A model generated the notes under the pieces. It had not been told where the DNA came from and made no database searches. It saw only the letters and a program-made list of their open reading frames with translations. From positions 191,851,619 to 191,915,618 of the forward strand of contig NC_081410.1 of the NCBI RefSeq assembly GCF_030272615.1: a stretch of 64,000 nt of DNA, in the 5' to 3' direction. A program made the position numbers and the translations under genes. The DNA comes from Cryptomeria japonica (taxonomy: Eukaryota > Streptophyta > Pinopsida > Cupressales > Cupressaceae). Below, one piece after another: positions 56,346-64,000 of this stretch (positions are counted from its first letter, which is position 1; each line of letters starts with the position of its first letter).

Positions 56346-57546
56346 TTGTGTTCCCTCATGCTTGTTTTATCTATTTTTTCCCTTCTTGAGAACCCGAGTC
56401 ACTCCGTAGATACTTGGATACGGGAGGTTGACTATTTTTATACATTGTGCTCTCCTGAAGGACCTGAGTTACTCTGTAGGTGCTCGGATACAGGGGATTT
56501 TATGTTGTACACATTCCTCTATTTGTCTACCTCCTTCTTCTATTTGTCGTATCTTGCTTTTCGACATTTGAGAACAATGCAGAGCGTTGGGGGCATTCTT
56601 TGTTTTCTTCCATGTTGACCCAAATTTTTATTTTATCCTTATCTTCCTGTGCTCTTCTTCAAATCTGAGAACTTTGGCACCATGACGATACACCCATCTC
56701 TCAGTGATACTATATATTGTTTTGACACTGCTATGGGTTATGATGCCAAACTATCAAATCCCCCTGTCCTATTGCATTGCATCTTTTGATGTTGTGGACA
56801 TTTATGTGTCACTATCTGTTGGTGGAATTGCATAGAAACATCTCGTTATATTGGCATGCCATAACTTATCTTCTCCTTATAATGGCATGCCTTCCATGCC
56901 TATCATTCTATGGTGGGGGCATCATGTATCTGCATTTATCTTTTTAGCTTTGGCTGCATTGGTATCTTCTATTGATTTCTTGTTTGCCTAGGTGAGGGCC
57001 AAACCACTTGATCTTTTCTTTTCCCACAATCGCCTACATGGGGGCCAAACCATCCTTGAGTGCCTTTGTAGGGGCCAATCTACTACTTACCAAATTTATC
57101 TACCCTATCACATGGCTATCTAGTCTGTCGCTACCCATGCCGACAAATTTATCTTTATATGCCCTATCGTATGGTTATCCATACTGGCATATCACGCCCT
57201 ATTGTATGGCCATCTAGCATAACGCATCTTGCTACCCATACCGACGTTTCTTATACCAATGGCGGCCACTTATCTTGTATCTTTCTGTAGCCAGGGGCTT
57301 TCCTCTAGAGAAAGATTCATTTATGCTATGCTATCTTATCCATTTCTTTATCCTATCATCCATCATGCTAGTCTATAGCTAGCATGTTTGAGATGTACCA
57401 AATAGAAACATCTATACCAAATATCGACATAATCTCATTGGGGGCAACCTTGTCTAATCAATGAAAATTTGTCTCCCTATCATGAATGTTCTTTCTTTGT
57501 ATCTTCCTCTACTTTAGCTTTGCATCCCTCAACAAAGGCATGCTCG
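56346..57546 (+). other. Element D 3' non-coding region
   Basis: No gene seen. An imperfect direct repeat of about 38 bp lies near 56393-56430 and 56460-56500 (GGATACGGGAGG / GGATACAGGGGA). CCTATC-rich words recur at 57100-57250. Confidence 0.6.
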
Positions 57547-57563
57547 CTAAAGTGGGGGCAAAA
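57547..57563 (+). promoter_or_regulatory. Element D polypurine tract
   Basis: CTAAAGTGGGGGCAAAA next to the 3' LTR, almost the same as in G and A. Confidence 0.85.
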
Positions 57564-58629
57564 TGTAATATCAAAAATATTATCCCTTGTAATTAATGAG
57601 ATAGATGGCACTTTTTCTCCATGTCATTGGAGGCCAGGATCCGCCATCTTGTCCTTTTATCCACTCAAACCATTCATGTCAGCTCTGGTCGAAGCATTAT
57701 TGACTCCACCAACCTGTCACCTTCGAGGACACAGGTGCAACGCGCTAGCATCCCATGAATCTGATAGTCTGCAAGTGGCCATTTGAGCATTACGCTTATG
57801 CCTGAAAGGAATTGCAATGCCTTTGCATGTGCCCACTGATGTCCAAATTCCTTCCTAGCTCTATATCTCTCACATGGGAAGCATATGGGAGGATCTTTTG
57901 GCAATTTGGTTAATTGTTTTTTGTAGGTTGAGCTCTTGGAGAAAACTTAAAGTCATTCCACCATTGTTGTAGCACTACCAAGAATTCCAATCTTCGTTCA
58001 TGATAGGGGAGTTATCTTAATCCTCTTTCTTTCATATTTATCAACTTTATTTCCAATTTCACGTTATATTGTTATTATCTTTATCAATTATCTTTCTCGT
58101 GGATTTCTTGGGTTGACTGTGGAGGTGGAGACACCAAAACAAGGGTCTGACTTAGGCAGGCTCCAAAACACAACACCAACATTTTCCCTTCTTGCTTGTG
58201 TGTAGGTTCATAGAGGTGAGAGAATCATCATTTAGCAGGAGGCTTCAATCATGGACCGATTGTGAGTGTTTTCATCCTTCTCCCTTCCTTTTGTTTTATT
58301 TCAATCATTTCGCATCTCGTAACTTTGAGCTTAGTTCATTCATTTTTTATACTTCATTATATTATTCACATATTCAGAACTTTCCGTATGCGTTCTGTAC
58401 TTCATACGTGCAGGACAACATCGCGTCGTGTTGGTGTCCCAGTTTCGCATGCTCGTCCTTGAGACAAAGGCTTGACAGAGTCGTGTGTGAGTCCCTAATC
58501 ATGGGTAATTGCCCTGTTTCATTATTTTATCCCCTAGCTCATCTCAACACTAGTTCGCAAAGGTAATCGGAAGGACAATTTGTCCTCAAGGATACATCAT
58601 CCTTGGGGTGGAAAAATCCCTCCATTACA
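57564..58629 (+). repeat. Element D 3' LTR
   Basis: 1066 bp, TGTAATATC...ATTACA, pairs with 33392-34499. Confidence 0.95.
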
Positions 58630-58634
58630 ATAAC

Positions 58635-59500
58635 CTTCTTCTAAGGAGACCATGGATTCATGTTATAAAAGTATTCCTTTCTACTCTTTATTACTTAATC
58701 AAATTCATATCTAACAATGAACTTTATACAATCAAGGCTGATCCTAATCCTTATGATTTTTTTCATGATGAAGTAGGATGCATTTCTCCCTTTAATACTA
58801 TGAATCCTTCAACAGTTCAATCTCATATCAACTATAATTCCTTATAAATTAATTGGGGTACATTATACTTTACAGCCTCCTTCAATGAGTATAAGATCCC
58901 TCAATCTAATAATGAAGCCTGAAGGAGTCTTGTGTGTCATTTATGCAAGCTTCTTCTAAATCAATTCCCACCTCTCCTTCCAACACATCTTAAACATAAT
59001 GTGGGCTCTTTAGAATTTGACACTAAGACTGAATCCTCTCTAGATATTTTAATACATATATCTTATTAGAACTACACATGGATACAATGGACATGGTTCA
59101 GGACATGTACAAAATTTAGTTTTGACAATAATGAGAAATCTACATCACACTTTTCCAAAAGAAGGTTTAGGTTTCCAAATTTCTCTTTTGTTGACATCCC
59201 CTCCCCCATTGTCTAATTACATCTATATCTTCTTATAACTTCTCATCACAACAAGAGAGTAATTTGTATGAGCTTCTTAAGGCCAACTTAATTACTTTCC
59301 CTTTAAAAAATCAAAGAAAGAATCATAAAAAAAATGAACACAATCTCTCTTTTTGCAAGTGTCATCAAATGCATGGCTATTCCACTAATGAATGTCATTT
59401 AGCGAATAAAATTCAGCAACTTATTGTAACGGGTATCATTCAAATACTATATGACAATGAGTTGGACCCCCATCTTATTCCTTCCACATAACATTTAAGT
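58635..59500 (+). pseudogene. Element E protease tail, G-patch-like segment and zinc-knuckle remains
   Basis: Continues the frame cut at 33391: LLLRRPWIHVIKVFLSTLYY, LIKFISNNELYTIKAD, as LLLGRPWIHSMQVVPS in F. A decayed G-patch-like stretch (HGYNGHGSGHVQN ... FPKEGLGFQ) lies at about 59070-59200. The open part 59264-59491 has FCKCHQMHGYSTNECHLANK, a Gag-type knuckle. A knuckle after the protease is out of the usual order, so this piece may come from a rearrangement or a second element. Confidence 0.8.
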
Positions 59501-60717
59501 TCCTATTATGTTTCTGAAGAGGCTAAAAATATAAGCTAATGGTAAGTTGCATAAATCATGTAAAAATATTTAAAAAATTCAAACAAAACAAATGACCATT
59601 ATACCTAGATGATTACTTCTTCCTCCAATTGAGTTTGTTGAAGTAGAAGTGCCCTATTGCTCCACTTGATTTACTCCTTGAGATGGTGGATTGTGGATTG
59701 CTCTCCACTACACAACAATAGGGATTGGATTCAAAGGATGATTGTGGATTATATGAATTGGATATGGTAAGACTTTTTCATTATGAGGGTGTGATGGAGG
59801 ATTTCCATCCTCAAATGGACAACAAGACAATATTCAAAAGGTAGATGATTTGTGAGGAGTGGAGACTCCAATTTATAGATTGGAGGAGGCCAAAATGGAG
59901 GGCCAAGATTGTTTTGAAATGGAGGGCTAGGATTGAAAGAAGGTGGGAGAGAATTTAGAGGACAAGGTGTGGGATCCAAGAGATTTTATAAAGACATTTC
60001 TTGTCTACACACCCCACAAGTACACTGGGAAGAGAAAAGGAATATAAAATTCCTTAGGGGAAGGGAGGAAGAATTAAGAATTCGAAAATAGAAGATTGTG
60101 TGGAAAGACTAAATGAGAAAAGGAATAAAAAATTCCTTGGGAAGAGGAGGCATGGAAAGATTCAAATAATTTGAATTTCCTTGAAAGGACCAAAGTGGGT
60201 AGCATTTAAGATTGGAGGATGAGATGGGAAAGTCATTTACGGAAAAGAGTTGACCCATTCCTAATCAAGGTGATTAATAATATGTGAGTGATTAAAAGGA
60301 CAAATTAAATGGTTTAATAAGAGATTAGAGTGTGAGTGGGAAAGTGGGAAAGTTGGGAGGATGTGACATGAGGAGAGATAATGAGTGGAGGAATATAAAA
60401 TTGATAAGAATGATTAAGAAGTGATTAATTAGGCTCGATGATAGGATTAGAAAAGGTGATTTGTAGGAATTACATGACTAGCTTAGCTATTTAAAATTTA
60501 ATTAACTAATAGAGTTTTAGAAGAAATAGTGATTGGGATGACTTTAGAAGAATAGGGAAATAATTAAATTTATTGATAAATTAATTATAGGACTATATTG
60601 ATAAACTTAATTAAATTTGATTTAATTAATTTGAAGAAGAACAATACCAACACAATTAAATTAATCAATTATGTGGAAAGGCTTAAATTAATTTAATTAA
60701 TTTTAGACGTCTACAGT
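59501..60717 (-). repeat. Probable LTR J on the minus strand
   Basis: On the minus strand it starts TGTAGACGTCTAAAATTAAT at 60717, related to E's LTR start, with TTAATTAAATT-rich sequence next and a TATA-like CTTTATAAAATC (+ 59982-59993). Preceded by GCTTGGGAGCAAC, a PPT-like tract. The downstream end was not located. Confidence 0.45.
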
Positions 60718-60885
60718 TGCTCCCAAGCTACTCAGTTTGGTTCACCTTAATCTCTCGAAATTGCCACACAAGGCACCCAAGCAACAAGATGATCAACTAG
60801 CCCACAATGCAACACTCACACAATTATAAGCTACAACATCTACTTCATGGGCAACAACGTACCAGAGATCCCAGTGGTGCAACAT
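60718..60885 (-). other. Short internal segment between LTR ends J and K
   Basis: About 170 bp with no coding potential, bounded by a PPT-like tract on the J side and a primer site on the K side. Confidence 0.5.
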
Positions 60886-60899
60886 GGACTCTGATACCA
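60886..60899 (-). promoter_or_regulatory. tRNA-iMet primer-binding site (element K)
   Basis: Minus strand TGGTATCAGAGTCC, two bases after an LTR end GGCTTACA. One mismatch from the consensus TGGTATCAGAGC. Confidence 0.7.
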
Positions 60900-60901
60900 A
60901 A

Positions 60902-63900
60902 TGTAAGCCTCGCCACTTGTAACCTTATAAGATGAGAGAAAAATATATAATAGATGCATGAAAATATTTTTTTGTTTTTAAGTAATAAAGTGTCATCATG
61001 CATTGCATATACAATTATAATGCTCAATCTCAAAATACAATCATCAATCATTAACCTACTATGTACATGTGGAAGTCTAACACGTGGAATACCAACTGAG
61101 ATAACTCAAGTCACCTCTATGGGTTCACTGGCATTGCTACTAAGAAACGTATCCAAGACTTGGTCAATAGCTCTTCACCCATTAGGAGATGACTATATCA
61201 ACCTCTTGCACTAACCATTACATCTATTTTCATTTTAAAACACCAATAGAAATGTTTCTACGATAACACCATGATACATCAATAATAAAGAAGCATAAGA
61301 GATCATACTTTGTGTCTAATCCAAACATTGGTACACATAAAAACATATCATTACATATCCAATTACATTTATTACATCCATCTCCAATTAGAGTTTACAT
61401 TACATACATGACCAGTGATACAATACATCTAAATAGACAAATGATTACATCATAGAAGAATAAAGAGAGAATGAGAAGGATCCAATGGTGAGGAAGAAGG
61501 TAGCATTCATTGAGCCAGTCTCAAAACAAGTCCTCTAATTCACAACGATGGTTGGAAATTCTACCCAACCATGGTCTACCCTTAGGTCCACCCCCCCTAC
61601 TTGTGGAGATAATCACACAACCCAAACAATCATACAAGAATACAATGATGACAATGGGCTTACACAAGAGTCAACCAAGGAAAAAATCCTCAACATAAAC
61701 ATAACACCCAACACAAGTCTTAAACCCAAATCAGTATGATAAAGCCAACAATGAATCACTCGTGTCAAAGAGTAACAATTAAGTAAAATAAGGTGCTAGA
61801 GAAATCAACAAGTAAGATACAAAAAGTATGAGGAAGAATCCTCAGTCGAAAAAAATAAGAACAAGAAGGCACCATCAAGAGAAAAAACCAAACGTGTCAT
61901 TTGACATATATCACAACAAGATAATTGAAAGATCAAGCAACAGTAAATCCATGGGGTGCTACTCATCTATCAGGACCTAGATACTAGAGTTCTAATGTAG
62001 GAAGTGTCATCATGTGTGCTCATGGGGATGCGCCAGACAAAATCAAGAATTCTCTCATACAGACAACAATCATGATCATGCAAGTCCCAATGCTACATGA
62101 GTAGGTATGTCTCTCTAGACAAGGTTTATTGCTCCATGTGCATGTATGCTTTCCCAAGTCATTCTTAGCCTTATACTAGTGCTCAAGGCATGCTTGGGGA
62201 TTCATTTATCTATTATTGATGTTTTATCCCATCCCATGTTTATTATTAAGTTATTACTTGATTAAGAAAATACACAATGTGATTGTCTGCATACCACTTT
62301 GGGTTGGGTTCACATTGGGATCCACTTCCTAGACCCACTATAGTACCTAGTCCTAGGCTCATCCCATTCAATTGAATGATAAATTAAAATAAAATATAAG
62401 ATTCACTTTCCATATGCTCAAAAACATCAGCTATTTCTTTTGCACAATTCCATACCAGCCATATATAAGGCATGTTCAATTGGTCTTACTACTAAGAGAC
62501 AGATCCAATTGATCCCATAGTGAAATAAAACACATAAGATGATACAAATAACTATTCATGATATCCATAAGTACTCAAGAATCCATAACAAGTTTTCCAT
62601 AACTTTCAAGTATTCTTTCCACTTGCTCATAATGAAGCCAACATACTATTACACCTAGAGAAGACATAGGTCAATGCAATCATATAAATCTTAATGAAAA
62701 CATTATGGAAACATCAAATGCATCATCTAAAACATATATACATATAATCAACATGATAATGGCATCATAAGAGGTCAAACTCCCAATGCACAACAAGCAT
62801 TTTAGTAGCACAAATCAAGGAGTGACCATGAGGCCTCAAATGCAAGGAAATGGATCTAAATCGATCCTGAATCAAGTACATAAGCATAATTATTCATGCT
62901 AGAATGTTAAATAATGATGAAACGACCATAATACATCCACATCAAGGTCAATTATGTCCTAGAAGTCAATCTATAGGCCAAATGGGCCCAAACAGGGTCT
63001 ATGGACCAAAACTAAACAAAGGCACTACATTAGTGATCAAATGAGACATTTTGGGAATTAAAAGTTCTGATGTAATAATCACATGCACAAATCCTCATAA
63101 AATGCACCATTATGCATATCAACAATTCCAATCAGATTCTTTTTAGATACCCCATTGTATGGCTGATGTACCATTTTCAATCGGGAGAGGTGTTTGGCTC
63201 CGAGAAACACACTAGGGCTCCAAAATTGACCAAATAGGGGCATGGGGCAAAAATTAGGGACCTAACCACATGAGAGAGGCATCATGACACTTCAAAAATA
63301 CTATAAAATCACTCATACAATTTTCCCACAAATATTGGGCATGAATCCCAGAAACACCCCATTTTCACATAGTTTTCCCAAGCTCACTTCCAAAACAATA
63401 AAACACTTCAACATGTACTAAAATAACTTACTAAAACTATCCAAAATAGACTCAAATGACATTCAAACACTTACAAGTTACAATCAAGGAATTCAAACTT
63501 AAAGAAGAAAGATGGTTATGAAGACCCCTACCTCACTTGGAGAGGAAGCTTCAATTCGAAACTGCTTTCTACACACTCAACCAATGACCTCAAGAATTGA
63601 ACCTCATGAATACCTCCCCAATGCAGCTTCTTTGAAGACCTTACCCACAAAATTTCACCTCTCAAATCTCTCAAGATCCACAAATACTTGGTGTCATGAA
63701 CCTGAGGTTTTTTAGAGGAGAGCAATCAAAATACACTAAGTGTGTAAAGAATGAGCCCAATTCTAAGTTATAGGCTCATTATAAAGGAGGGGAATAAAAT
63801 CAAATTTAAATTAAAAAATTAAACTCATAAGATTACTAATTCCCTCTAAAGCCCCCAAAATATGTAATCACTTGAAAATAACTTTAATTCAAAAATATAT

Positions 63901-64000
63901 AACTAACTTAATGAACTTATTGATATTCATTTACCTCCATGATATAAAATTATGATAAATTCATGTGATAATTGACCAAGTAATGGAATATGAACAAGCA
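60902..64000 (-). repeat. Probable 5' LTR of minus-strand element K, running out of the window
   Basis: Begins (+ strand) TGTAAGCC next to the primer site. No protein-coding region is recognised in the next 3.1 kb on either strand. A minus-strand TATA-like CTTTATAATGAGCC lies at about 63773-63786, inside an ATGAGCC / GGCTCAT inverted repeat. The far LTR end is not identified and is probably beyond 64000; part of this stretch could be unrelated. Confidence 0.4.

Larger units (their letters stand above)
33392..58629 (+). mobile_element. Non-autonomous Tat-type element D, carrying F and G
   Basis: LTRs 33392-34499 and 57564-58629 start TGTAATAT and end TTACA, flanked by ATAAC (33387-33391 and 58630-58634). 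A primer-like site follows the left LTR and CTAAAGTGGGGGCAAAA precedes the right. Without F and G it is about 7.6 kb. It encodes Gag and a protease-like domain homologous to G, but no RT, RNase H or integrase. Both insertions, F and G, lie within its gag. It is heavily mutated. Confidence 0.93.

Noticed and set aside
61510-61739. Overlapping + strand frames in the K region
   Set aside because: Short, low complexity, overlapping in two frames, no motif.

Overview
The window is non-genic nuclear DNA from a seed plant with a large, retrotransposon-rich genome. A conifer is plausible, judging by the stacked Ty3/gypsy Tat-type and Ty1/copia elements and by a fragment of TNL-type leucine-rich repeats. 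This organism call is inference. No intact host gene is visible. Almost every base can be assigned to a mobile element, and the elements are nested. Target-site duplications (TSDs) give the order of insertion.

Left stack (1-27751). The outermost element is a decayed copia copy (C, + strand). Its reverse transcriptase is split at 1421/26184 by a CACTA (En/Spm-type) DNA transposon (1422-26183, TSD TGA, imperfect inverted termini). Only about 2.3 kb of this is CACTA sequence, and no transposase is seen. Inside the CACTA lie two insertions. The first is a large copia-type solo LTR (S1, 2776-12545), itself split by a full-length copia (B, 4630-11217, minus strand, TSD TTCCA). The second is a full-length Tat-type gypsy element (A, 12883-25576, minus strand) with protease, RT, two RNase H domains, integrase and an antisense plant-mobile-domain reading frame. 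All pol genes here carry stops, frameshifts or deletions.

Middle (27752-31898). This holds an unrecognised minus-strand reading frame next to a reversed solo LTR (S3, 28222-29724), a LINE zinc-binding fragment (about 30817-31110) and a three-unit LRR fragment (31458-31745).

Right stack (31899-60717). An old Tat-like fragment (E) is split inside its protease by element D (33392-58629, TSD ATAAC). D is split twice inside its gag: by element F (35809-45667, TSD TGGAT) and by element G (46211-53990, TSD GTATG). A solo LTR of F's own family (H, 43217-44878, TSD GTTTG) sits in F's right LTR. D, F and G have LTRs, a primer-binding-like site and coding sequence, but no RT, RNase H or integrase. F keeps an open 1075-codon frame with an atypical N-terminus and a protease. 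G and D have Gag followed by a protease-like domain with an altered active-site triplet. A supplies pol for the F-type LTR family but has no recognisable Gag. Past 60718 the window ends in the LTR ends of further minus-strand elements (J, K).

The most interesting signals are cis-acting. First, a module of about 80-170 bp with a GACC.../...GGTC hairpin lies in the LTRs of A, F and H, twice in the leader of G, and inverted in both G LTRs. Second, 27-bp fold-back units change copy number between the two LTRs of one element. Third, a poly-G hairpin with covarying stems lies near the end of three different copia-type LTR families. With the shared primer-binding-like and polypurine tracts, these suggest a group of Tat families that share replication signals while dividing protein functions among them.
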